Positions 1 through 7,040 of a DNA stretch of 64,000 bases are shown in pieces. The stretch comes from Rhizobacter terrae. GTDB lineage: Bacteria > Pseudomonadota > Gammaproteobacteria > Burkholderiales > Burkholderiaceae_C. Both the position numbers and the translations under genes were made by a program. The stretch's first letter is position 1, and every line of letters begins with the position of its first letter. The notes beneath the pieces were generated by a model. The model saw nothing but the letters and a program-made list of their open reading frames with translations, was not told the origin of the DNA and ran no database searches. The stretch lies in contig NZ_QUSW01000001.1 in NCBI RefSeq assembly GCF_003852895.1, forward strand, positions 992,001 to 1,056,000. The letters run 5' to 3'.

Positions 1-1
1 C

Positions 2-919
2 GGAGAAAGCTACGGCACCACGCGCGCCGCAGGGCTCACGCACCACCTGCAGGACAAGCACGACGTGTTCCTCAACGGCGTGATGCTGGTGTCGCTGGCC
101 ATCGACCTGCAGACGCTGGAGTTCGACCACGGCAACGAGCTGCCCTTCCCGCTGTTCCTGCCCACCTACGCAGCCACCGCCTGGTACCACAAGGCCTTGG
201 CCGCGGACCTGCAGGCCTTGCCGCTGGGCGAGGTGATCGCGCAGGCCGAGGCCTTCGCGCTGGGCGACTACACCGTGGCGCTGATGCGCGGTTCACGCCT
301 CGATGCCGCCACCCGCCAGCGCATCGCCGAGCAGGTGGCACGCTGGTCGGGCTTGTCCGTCGAGTACGTGCTGCGCTGCGACCTGCGTCCCACCGAGTTC
401 CGCTACTTCAAGGAACTGTTGCGCCACCGCGGCCAGACCGTGGGCCGGCTGGACTCGCGCTTCCTCGGCTTCGACCGCGACGACGCCGGCGAGAAGCCCG
501 AGACCGACGCCGCCATGGCCAACCTCATCGGCGCGTACGCAGCGGGCATCAACCGCCTGCTGAAGACGCACTACCAGTTCGAGAAGGACGCGCCCTACGT
601 CGTGCATGCGCCGCTGTGGCAGAAGTGGTCGTGGAAGGACTTCGCCAACCGCTACGCCAACGTGGGCGCCAGCCTGCGCCGCGCCATGCACGCCAACCCG
701 CACATGCGCGTGTACGTGGCCAGCGGCTACTACGACCTGGCCACGCCGCATGCGGCGGGCGACTACACGCTCAGCCACCTGGGCATCCGCGAATCGCTGC
801 AGGGCAACATCCGCGTGAGCTATTTCGAGGCGGGGCACATGATGTACATCCACCAGCCCTCGCTGGCGCGAATGGCGCAGGAGCTTCGGGAATTCGTCAG
901 CGTCAGGTCCACTGCGTGA
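2..919 (+). CDS. Serine carboxypeptidase, peptidase S10 family (5' end outside window)
   Basis: This is the C-terminal 305 residues of an S10 serine carboxypeptidase; the reading frame is open to the left edge, so the start is outside the window. The nucleophile elbow GESYG is at residues 2-6 of the visible part. The catalytic Asp (in YYDLATP) and His (in FEAGHMMY) lie near the C-terminus in the family order Ser-Asp-His. S10 enzymes of bacteria are usually secreted or periplasmic; the signal peptide would be in the missing part. The last 17 bases overlap the end of the convergent TM2 gene. Substrate unknown. Confidence 0.85.
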   Translation, partial: GESYGTTRAAGLTHHLQDKHDVFLNGVMLVSLAIDLQTLEFDHGNELPFPLFLPTYAATAWYHKALAADLQALPLGEVIAQAEAFALGDYTVALMRGSRLDAATRQRIAEQVARWSGLSVEYVLRCDLRPTEFRYFKELLRHRGQTVGRLDSRFLGFDRDDAGEKPETDAAMANLIGAYAAGINRLLKTHYQFEKDAPYVVHAPLWQKWSWKDFANRYANVGASLRRAMHANPHMRVYVASGYYDLATPHAAGDYTLSHLGIRESLQGNIRVSYFEAGHMMYIHQPSLARMAQELREFVSVRSTA

Positions 920-1235
920 TCTTGTGCCCTTCGCCGTCGGTGAAGGCGCTGCACAGGATCAGGATGAGATCGACCAGCGCCCAGATGCCCAGGCCTCCCA
1001 GGGTCAGCAGCTGGACAATCCCGGTGCCGATCTTGCCGACGTAGAACCGGTGGACCCCGAACACGCCGAAGAGGAAGCACAGCAGGAACGCCGGCAGCAG
1101 CCGCTTGCTCGATCCGCCGGCATTGCTGCCGGGCTGCGTCGCGCCGCAGGACGGGCACGCAATGGCCGAGATGTGAAGCTGTTTGCCGCAGCCGCGGCAA
1201 TACATCATCTGGCTGCTCTCGATGTTGGCACTCAT
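903..1235 (-). CDS. TM2 domain protein with N-terminal zinc ribbon
   Basis: The product is a 110-residue membrane protein. Residues about 12-31 form a zinc ribbon with two CxxC pairs (CRGC, CPSC). The rest is a TM2 domain: two hydrophobic segments with the family signature GVHRFYVGK between them and an acidic turn (LVDLIL). The ATG at 1235 is preferred over an upstream in-frame codon because a strong GGAGGGAG ribosome site sits about 6 bases before it. Function of bacterial TM2 proteins is not established. Confidence 0.8.
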   Translation of the reverse strand: MSANIESSQMMYCRGCGKQLHISAIACPSCGATQPGSNAGGSSKRLLPAFLLCFLFGVFGVHRFYVGKIGTGIVQLLTLGGLGIWALVDLILILCSAFTDGEGHKITQWT

Positions 1236-1342
1236 CGTTGTTCTCCCTCCGGGTTGGTCAAAGAGCGGCAAGGTTAGCGGCCGAAGTCCCGGTGTCAAGC
1301 GGGGCTTCCTGGGCCGGCATCGTGGATGGAAGGTTCGATCCG

Positions 1343-1379
1343 TCCATTTTTATGGATGCAAAAATCCACTAAACTGGAT
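1343..1379. promoter_or_regulatory. Two adjacent inverted repeats with ATCCA/TGGAT half-sites
   Basis: Upstream of the GNAT gene, TCCAT-N4-ATGGA (1343-1356) is followed by ATCCA-N6-TGGAT (1364-1379), so the same half-site occurs four times on one face. The second repeat contains TAAACT, which could serve as a -10 hexamer. This looks like an operator for a dimeric repressor or activator (MocR/GntR-type sites have this look), but no such regulator gene is nearby. Confidence 0.4.
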
Positions 1380-1404
1380 GGAAGCCAATGACGGAACGTT
1401 CACC

Positions 1405-1926
1405 ATGCACCTCATCGACTGCACCGAGCCCGAGCATGGCCCCGCCATCCTCGACATTCTGAACGACGCCATCCTCACCTCCACCGCGCTGTACGACTAC
1501 AAGCCACGGCCGCCCGAGGCGATGGCAGCGTGGTTCGCCACCAAGCGGCAGAACGGCTTCCCGGTGATCGGCGCCGTGGACGGCGACGGCCGCCTGATCG
1601 GCTTCGCGAACTGGGGCACGTTCCGCGCCTTCCCGGCCTACAAGTACACGGTGGAGCACTCGGTGTACGTGCACCGCGACCACCGCGGCAAGGGCCTGGG
1701 CCGCGTGCTGCTGGAACGCATCGTGGCGCTGGCCGGCGAACGCGACGTGCACGTGCTGGTGGGCGGCATCGATGCGGCCAACGGCGCGAGCATCGAGCTG
1801 CACCGGCGCCTGGGCTTCGAGCACGCCGGCACCGTGCGGCAGGCCGGCTTCAAGTTCGGCCGCTGGCTGGACCTCGCCTTCTACCAGCTCATCCTGCAAA
1901 CGCCGGCCGCACCGGTGGATGGCTGA
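1405..1926 (+). CDS. GNAT family N-acetyltransferase (phosphinothricin acetyltransferase-like)
   Basis: The 173-residue protein fits the phosphinothricin/methionine sulfoximine acetyltransferase branch of GNAT enzymes. The acetyl-CoA P-loop motif HRGKGLGRVLL is near residue 95, preceded by VEHSVYV, and the C-terminal GFEHAGTVRQAGFKFGRW segment is typical of that branch. Such enzymes acetylate the amino group of small amino-acid-like compounds using acetyl-CoA. The frame is open upstream; I chose ATG 1405 because homology starts there, with a weak GGAACG upstream. An ATG at 1378 is possible but would lie in the operator-like repeats. Confidence 0.8.
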   Translation: MHLIDCTEPEHGPAILDILNDAILTSTALYDYKPRPPEAMAAWFATKRQNGFPVIGAVDGDGRLIGFANWGTFRAFPAYKYTVEHSVYVHRDHRGKGLGRVLLERIVALAGERDVHVLVGGIDAANGASIELHRRLGFEHAGTVRQAGFKFGRWLDLAFYQLILQTPAAPVDG

Positions 1927-1930
1927 GGGC

Positions 1931-2815
1931 TCAGCCGAAGGCCAGCCCCACCACGCCCAGCGCGATGCAGGCCGCGCCCAGCAGGCGCACCGTGCGGTCG
2001 CCCTCGCCCAGCAACTGCCCGCCCAGCAGGGCCGCGAACAGCATCGAGACCTCGCGCGCCGGCGCCACGTGGCTCAGCGGCGCCAGGCGGATGGCATACA
2101 GCACCATGATGTAGCTCAGCGGCCCGAGGATGGCGATGACCATCGCCGCCTTCCACTGCTGCCTGAAGGCCTGCATGAAGCCCGACGGGTTGCGCAGCGC
2201 GAACGGCAGCATCACCGGAATGCGCAGCACGTTGCCCACGTAGTCCACGAGGATGGGCGAGATGAGCAGCACCTTCACCGCATAGCCGTCGATGACGGTG
2301 TAGCCCGCGATGAAGCCGCCGGTGATGGCGCCCCACAGCAGCCCGCGCCTCACACGCTCGCGCTTGCTCGGGTCGTGCGCCTCGCGCCACAGCCCCGGCC
2401 CGCCGGCGATGAGGAACACACCCGACACCACCAGCAACGCGCCGATGGCACTGAGCACCGACATGTGCTCGCCCATCAGCAGCAGCGCACCGATCGAACT
2501 CAGCAGCGGACCGCTGCCGCGCGCCACCGGGTACACCACCGTCAGGTCCGACACCGCGTAGCCGTGCAGCAGCGAGCGGAAATACACCACGTGGACGACG
2601 GCGCTGGCCGAGATCATGAGCCAGGCCAGCCAGCCCCAACCGCGCATCTCCTGGTAGCCGGTCCAGATGACGACGGGCAACCAGAGCACGCCCACGAGGA
2701 TGGAGCCCATGAGGACGAAGAAATTGCCGCCGCCGCCCGATTTCTTGGCGACGAGGTTCCAGGTGGCATGGGACAGAGCGGCCGCGAGGACCAGTGCAAG
2801 CGCGAGTGGGGTCAT
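1931..2815 (-). CDS. EamA/DMT family transporter
   Basis: A 294-residue integral membrane protein with about ten hydrophobic segments in two similar halves, the architecture of EamA (DMT superfamily) metabolite exporters. The first half has the usual ALSHATWNL start and VYPVARGSGPLL motif; the second half starts near ITGGFIAGYTVIDG. Family members export amino acids, purines or other small metabolites, but the substrate cannot be read from sequence. It is divergent from the asparaginase gene, with only 77 bp between starts. Confidence 0.85.
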   Translation of the reverse strand: MTPLALALVLAAALSHATWNLVAKKSGGGGNFFVLMGSILVGVLWLPVVIWTGYQEMRGWGWLAWLMISASAVVHVVYFRSLLHGYAVSDLTVVYPVARGSGPLLSSIGALLLMGEHMSVLSAIGALLVVSGVFLIAGGPGLWREAHDPSKRERVRRGLLWGAITGGFIAGYTVIDGYAVKVLLISPILVDYVGNVLRIPVMLPFALRNPSGFMQAFRQQWKAAMVIAILGPLSYIMVLYAIRLAPLSHVAPAREVSMLFAALLGGQLLGEGDRTVRLLGAACIALGVVGLAFG

Positions 2816-2892
2816 GTTTGCCCGGGATTGTGCCTGCGGCCTGCGTGGCTACAGTCGTGGCGTTGACGGCCAGCGAACCTGAAGGAAGCGCG

Positions 2893-3942
2893 ATGAACCC
2901 GGTGCTCGTGGAAGTGTGGCGAGGCAATGCGATCGAATCGGAGCACGCAGGCGCGATCGCCGTCGTGGACGCCGGCGGCACGGTGGCGCATCAGGTGGGC
3001 GACATCGAGCGGCCCATCTTTCCGCGCTCGGCCGTGAAGGCGCTGCAGGCCCTGCCGCTGGTCGAGAGCGGCGCCGCCGAGCGGCTGCAATTGAACGACG
3101 ATGAACTCGCGATCGCCTGCGCCTCGCACAACGGCGAGCCCGAGCATGTGCGCACCGCGGCCGGCATGCTGGCCAAGGCTGGCGTCGATGCCGAGGTGCT
3201 GGAATGCGGCGTGCACTGGCCCTACCAGGACGCCATCTCGCGCGCCCTGGCCACCCGCGGCGAGACGCCGACCGCTCTGAACAACAACTGCTCGGGCAAG
3301 CACGCCGGCTTCGTCTGCCTGGCCTGCGGCCTCATGGGCTGGAACGATGCGGGGCTGGACCTGCGGCAGTACGTGAAAGGCTATGTGAGGCCCGAGCATC
3401 CGGTGATGCAGGAGGTGACCGACGCCTTGCAGTCCACCACGGGCTTCGACCTCTCGCGTGCACCGCGCGGCACCGATGGCTGCTCGATTCCGACCTACGG
3501 CATTCCCTTGCGGCACCTGGCCCATGCGTTCGCCAAGTTCGGCAGCGGCATCGGCCTGAGGGATGGACAGGCGCGCGCGGCCCGCCGACTGCGCCAGGCC
3601 GTCGCGGCCTCGCCCTTCATGGTCGCGGGCAGCAACCGCTTCGACACCGCCGTGATGCAGCGCCTGGGCGAGCGTGTGTTCTGCAAGGTGGGCGCAGAAG
3701 GCGTCTACTGCGCGGCACTGCCCGAGCGCGGCTTGGGCGTGGCCATCAAGAGCAGCGACGGCAACAACGCCCGAGCCGCAGAGGTGGTGATGGCAGCGGT
3801 GATCGAAGCGCTGGTCCGCCTGGATGACGAGGAGCGCGCCTTCATGCGCCGCTACAGCGAGGTCACGCTGAAGAACTGGAACGGCATCGAGGTGGGCTCG
3901 CTGCGCGCAAGCCAGGCCTTGCGGTCGAGCTTGCGCGCGTGA
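2893..3942 (+). CDS. Asparaginase II family protein (L-asparaginase, AnsA-type)
   Basis: The 349-residue protein belongs to the asparaginase-II family (Rhizobium etli AnsA type), distinct from the E. coli type I/II enzymes. Recognisable blocks are FPRSAVKALQALPL near residue 45, ACASHNGEP, NNNCSGKHAGF near residue 135, GTDGCSIPT, and the C-terminal IKSSDGNNAR. Members hydrolyse L-asparagine to aspartate and ammonia. Start at ATG 2893 is supported by GAAGGAAG just upstream. The gene ends 3 bp before the end of the convergent hypothetical gene. Confidence 0.85.
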   Translation: MNPVLVEVWRGNAIESEHAGAIAVVDAGGTVAHQVGDIERPIFPRSAVKALQALPLVESGAAERLQLNDDELAIACASHNGEPEHVRTAAGMLAKAGVDAEVLECGVHWPYQDAISRALATRGETPTALNNNCSGKHAGFVCLACGLMGWNDAGLDLRQYVKGYVRPEHPVMQEVTDALQSTTGFDLSRAPRGTDGCSIPTYGIPLRHLAHAFAKFGSGIGLRDGQARAARRLRQAVAASPFMVAGSNRFDTAVMQRLGERVFCKVGAEGVYCAALPERGLGVAIKSSDGNNARAAEVVMAAVIEALVRLDDEERAFMRRYSEVTLKNWNGIEVGSLRASQALRSSLRA

Positions 3943-3945
3943 AGG

Positions 3946-4455
3946 TCAGAAGAACCGCACCGAGGAGAACGCCGGCTCGATCGGACCGCTTTGGCCCACC
4001 TTGTTGAGCATGAGGATCCAGATCTTCCAGGTCGCATCGGTCAGCATGCCCGACACGGTGAAGACCTGCGGCTGTGCCCCGCCGTTGGGCGACAGCACGA
4101 CCGCGGCCCAGCCGATGGCCGGGTTGTTGGGCACGCTGTGGAAGACGCCTTCCTCGATGCTGAGTCCCTTGACCAGGCGGTAGGTGCCCTGGCTGCCCAC
4201 ATGGCCCGCATCGAACTGGAAGCGCATCTGCGCCGGATGCAGCGGATCGGCCGTCCACAGATAGTCGCCGCCCAGTCCTTCGAGGGTGACGATGTCGCTG
4301 GCGCCATGCCAGCCGGCGGGCGAGGCGCCCTTCTCCTTCTGTTCAAGGTGCTTCTTGAAGCTGCGTTGCGACTGCTCGATGGCGCCGGCGTCCAGCTTGC
4401 TGTGGCCGAGGACGCGTTCGACGAAGTCGCTCGTGGGTGATGCTACGTGGCTCAT
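3946..4455 (-). CDS. Hypothetical protein, soluble
   Basis: The 169-residue product has no signal peptide, no membrane segment and no motif I recognise. The N-terminal third is polar and likely helical (SQRSFKKHLEQKEKG); the C-terminal two thirds are beta-rich (YRLVKGLSIEEGVFHSVP, QVFTVSGML). ATG 4455 is preferred because AGGGAAGGA lies at the right distance; the frame extends upstream without codon support. A G-rich inverted repeat lies about 120 bp upstream. Confidence 0.6.
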   Translation of the reverse strand: MSHVASPTSDFVERVLGHSKLDAGAIEQSQRSFKKHLEQKEKGASPAGWHGASDIVTLEGLGGDYLWTADPLHPAQMRFQFDAGHVGSQGTYRLVKGLSIEEGVFHSVPNNPAIGWAAVVLSPNGGAQPQVFTVSGMLTDATWKIWILMLNKVGQSGPIEPAFSSVRFF

Positions 4456-4576
4456 GGTGAATCCTTCCCTGGATGGCTTGTCTCCATTCACCGCGCGCCA
4501 TCGTGCCGACAGCATCGTGACGCGCTCCGTGGATGTGTGAAAACGCAGATCGTAGGAAGCTGCGGATCGCACACCA

Positions 4577-4600
4577 CCCCCTAGAACTCGCAGTAGGGGA
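4577..4600. promoter_or_regulatory. Inverted repeat CCCCCTA-N10-TAGGGGA
   Basis: A near-symmetrical element in the gap upstream of the minus-strand hypothetical gene. Its arm TAGGGGA resembles arms found upstream of three EPS-locus promoters in this window (28901, 38740, 46522), so it may be an operator for a shared regulator. There is no experimental support here. Confidence 0.35.
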
Positions 4601-4639
4601 ATTCGGCAGGACGTCAAACGCTTGTGGCAGCGCGCGGCA

Positions 4640-5449
4640 TCAGGCCGGGCGAAGCCAGTCGAGCACGGCGGCGTTGAAGGCCTCGGGTTGCTCGACCATC
4701 ACCCAATGCCGCGTGTCCAGCGGCACGACCTTGTTCCGCGGGTCGCGGGCGAGCATCTGCGCCCACGCCGGCGAGTGGAAAAGGAATGGCTTGCGCCGGC
4801 CGTAGATGAACAGCATCGGGCAAGCGGGCCGCACCGCCGAGAGGTTCGCGTAGGAGCCGTGCGTCCTTGTCCACTGGATGTAGTAGGGGTAGTTCATGCA
4901 CGAGCCTGCCAGCGCCGGATCGGAGGGCACCTCCAGCGACCGCATCATCCAGCGCGTCATCCGGTCGCCCAGCGAACCGCCGATGCGCCAAGCCACGGCC
5001 AGCCAGGACTGGTACACGAAGATGGCCAGCTTGGCGGAGCCGCTCAACGAGCGCAGGAAGGCAGGCTCCACCGTGTCGCCGATGTCCACGCCCACGATCT
5101 TCGAGACGAGCTCGGGATGCTTCATCGCGAACTGGTAGCCGAACACCGCGCCCCAGTCGTGGACCATCAGGATGGCCTTGCCGTCCGCGCAAGTCGCCTG
5201 CACGACCTTGCGGAAGAACTCGACCAGCTCGGCCAGCGAATGTGCGCGCCGCGGACCGCGAATGTCGAAGCCCGGCAGGGTGAAGCGCACGCAGCGGAAA
5301 TGCGGCTTGAGCGTGGCCACCTGCGCATCCCACAGCCGCCAGGTGTCGGGCCAGCCATGGATCATCACCACGGTCTGCGGACCTTCGCCTTCGACGTGGA
5401 TGTCGATGCCGTCCATCTGGATGCGTGCCGTGCTTGCGGGTTCGTTCAT
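4640..5449 (-). CDS. Alpha/beta hydrolase (haloalkane dehalogenase/epoxide hydrolase-like)
   Basis: A 269-residue alpha/beta-hydrolase. HGWPDTWRLWD near residue 32 gives the oxyanion-hole region, and HDWGA near residue 97 places an Asp at the nucleophile elbow, the hallmark of the epoxide hydrolase/haloalkane dehalogenase branch. The C-terminal DTRHWVMVEQPEAF supplies the catalytic His. The frame is open to 5509, but that extension crosses the transcription terminator at 5469-5504, so ATG 5449 (or 5464) is the likely start. True substrate unknown; it could equally be a C-C or ester hydrolase. Confidence 0.8.
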   Translation of the reverse strand: MNEPASTARIQMDGIDIHVEGEGPQTVVMIHGWPDTWRLWDAQVATLKPHFRCVRFTLPGFDIRGPRRAHSLAELVEFFRKVVQATCADGKAILMVHDWGAVFGYQFAMKHPELVSKIVGVDIGDTVEPAFLRSLSGSAKLAIFVYQSWLAVAWRIGGSLGDRMTRWMMRSLEVPSDPALAGSCMNYPYYIQWTRTHGSYANLSAVRPACPMLFIYGRRKPFLFHSPAWAQMLARDPRNKVVPLDTRHWVMVEQPEAFNAAVLDWLRPA

Positions 5450-5468
5450 GCGCTTGAGTGCCATCGAC

Positions 5469-5504
5469 AAAAAGGGCCCGAAGCTTAACTGCAGCTTCGG
5501 GCCC
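5469..5504 (-). terminator. Rho-independent terminator of the outer membrane barrel gene
   Basis: On the minus strand an 11-bp perfect stem (GGGCCCGAAGC with its complement, 9-nt loop) is followed directly by TTTTT. It lies 26 bp past the stop of the barrel gene at 5530 and just upstream of the hydrolase start, separating the two same-strand units. Confidence 0.85.
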
Positions 5505-5529
5505 AACACGGGCCAAGAAGAAGAGCTTC

Positions 5530-6105
5530 TTAGAAATTCACCCGCGCACCCACCATGAACGTGTTGGCCTTGACGTTGTTGGAGAGCTTGCCGTAGTGGT
5601 CGTAGTCGGCGGTCAGCGTGATGTTCGGCGCGACGCGGAAATCCGCACCGAAGCCCACGAGCAGCGAGCGCTTGGTGCCCGTCAGGTCGTTGGCCGCCGG
5701 CAGCACGTTAGTGCCGCTGACCTTGCCGAACGAGATACCGGCGCGGCCATGGACGCCGAAGGACTCGGTGAGGTTGGCGCGTGCCGTGCCCACGCCGTAG
5801 AAGCTGCGGGCGCTGCCGTCCTGCTTGGTGGCGACGGCGCCGACGGTGGCCGTCTCGCTGAACGAGCCGAAGCGGGTGTAGCCGAGCTCGGCACCGAAGT
5901 TCTGGTCGAAGTTGTAGCCGCCGAAGATCTTCAGCGCATTGCCGCTGCGGTCGCTGGCCGTCACCGGCAGCGAGCTGGACAGGCTGAAGTTGCTGCGGCC
6001 GATTTCAGCACCGGCATAGGGTCCGATGGACTCGTCCTTGGGAGCGGCCTGCGCGGCCACAGAGGCAGTGGCAAGGAGAGCGGCGAGGAGGATGTTGGCT
6101 TTCAT
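5530..6105 (-). CDS. OmpA/opacity-like outer membrane beta-barrel protein
   Basis: A 191-residue protein with a clear Sec signal peptide (MKANILLAALL...AQA, cleaved near residue 20) and alternating hydrophobic/polar strands of an eight-stranded barrel: YAGAEIGRS, LKIFGGYNF, FGAELGYTRFG, SFYGVGTA, VGARVNF. It ends in Phe, as outer membrane proteins do for BAM recognition. ATG 6105 has AGGGAAG upstream. It is divergent from the XRE regulator at 6258 and has its own terminator. Function is probably structural or adhesive; the family is too generic for more. Confidence 0.8.
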   Translation of the reverse strand: MKANILLAALLATASVAAQAAPKDESIGPYAGAEIGRSNFSLSSSLPVTASDRSGNALKIFGGYNFDQNFGAELGYTRFGSFSETATVGAVATKQDGSARSFYGVGTARANLTESFGVHGRAGISFGKVSGTNVLPAANDLTGTKRSLLVGFGADFRVAPNITLTADYDHYGKLSNNVKANTFMVGARVNF

Positions 6106-6171
6106 GGTTCTTCCCTTTGAGTTGGTTGGATGGGTGGCGCCGTGGTCACGACGCGGACCGCAGTGTCTTGG

Positions 6172-6243
6172 CGTTCGAACGTTCGTACCAGCCTTCTGTA
6201 CGAAGAGGCACAATGCGCGCTGGAACGTACCGGAATCCGGTAC
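6172..6243. promoter_or_regulatory. Cluster of palindromes in the divergent promoter region
   Basis: Three symmetric elements lie between the barrel gene and the regulator: CGTTCGAACG (6172-6181), TTCGTAC-N9-GTACGAA (6182-6204), and the 17-bp perfect palindrome GTACCGGA-A-TCCGGTAC (6227-6243), which ends 14 bp before the regulator ATG. All share a GTAC or TTCG core. The arrangement suits autoregulation and control of the barrel gene by the adjacent XRE protein. Confidence 0.5.
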
Positions 6244-6257
6244 CAACTGGAGATTCC

Positions 6258-7040
6258 ATGAGCTCACCGGAAACCATCCTGCAGGTGCTGCGCGCGGAAA
6301 TGCGCTCGGCGGGCATCACCTACCGCGTGCTGGCCGACCGCATCGGCATGAGCGAATCCAGCATCAAGCGCGTGTTCGCCAGCGGCGACATGTCGCTGAC
6401 GCGGCTGGCGCGAATCTGCAAGGCCTCGGGCATTTCGATGGAAGAAGTGCTGCGCCGCGCGGCCGATGCCGCGCCGCATGCCGACACGCTCACGCTCGCA
6501 CAGGAACGCGCACTGGTGGCCGAGCCCAAGCTGCTGCTGGTGGGCATCTGCTGCGTGGGGCAATGGAGCCTGGAGCAGATCGTGGAGACCTACCACATGA
6601 CCGAGGCGGAATGCATCCGCTGCCTGGTGAAGCTCGACAAGCTCGGCCTCATCGAGCTCAAGCCACTGAACCGCTACCGCATGAAGGTGTCGCGCGCCTT
6701 CCGCTGGCGCGCAGATGGCCCGGTGCAGCACTACTTCCGCGAATACATCGTGGACGACTACTTCGCCGGTCGCTTCGACGGCCAGGGCGAGACGCTGCTG
6801 TGCGTGCATGGACGGCTTTCGCAGCCCAGCGCCGTCGAGCTGGTGCAGAAGATCCAGCAACTGGCCGGCGAACTCGCGCGCATGCACCAGTCCGACCAGC
6901 GGCTCACCCCCGGCGAACGCGACGGCTACACCTTGATGCTGGGCCTGCGCTCCTGGGAGTTCGCCGCCTTCACCGCCATGCGCCGCGACGGGGCCGAGGT
7001 GGCCTCAACCCATCACCAGAACGGGCCGAGGAAGAGGTAG
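6258..7040 (+). CDS. XRE-family helix-turn-helix transcriptional regulator
   Basis: The 260-residue protein has an N-terminal Cro/C1-type HTH (about residues 8-62: TYRVLADRIGMSESSIKRVF, then LARICKASGISMEEVL). The remaining 190 residues are an uncharacterised sensor-like domain with a second helix-turn-helix-like stretch (LVKLDKLGLIEL) and a Cys pair (GICCVGQW). It is cytoplasmic. ATG 6258 has GGAG at good spacing. Palindromes immediately upstream suggest autoregulation. The last 28 bp overlap the convergent patatin gene. Confidence 0.8.
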   Translation: MSSPETILQVLRAEMRSAGITYRVLADRIGMSESSIKRVFASGDMSLTRLARICKASGISMEEVLRRAADAAPHADTLTLAQERALVAEPKLLLVGICCVGQWSLEQIVETYHMTEAECIRCLVKLDKLGLIELKPLNRYRMKVSRAFRWRADGPVQHYFREYIVDDYFAGRFDGQGETLLCVHGRLSQPSAVELVQKIQQLAGELARMHQSDQRLTPGERDGYTLMLGLRSWEFAAFTAMRRDGAEVASTHHQNGPRKR

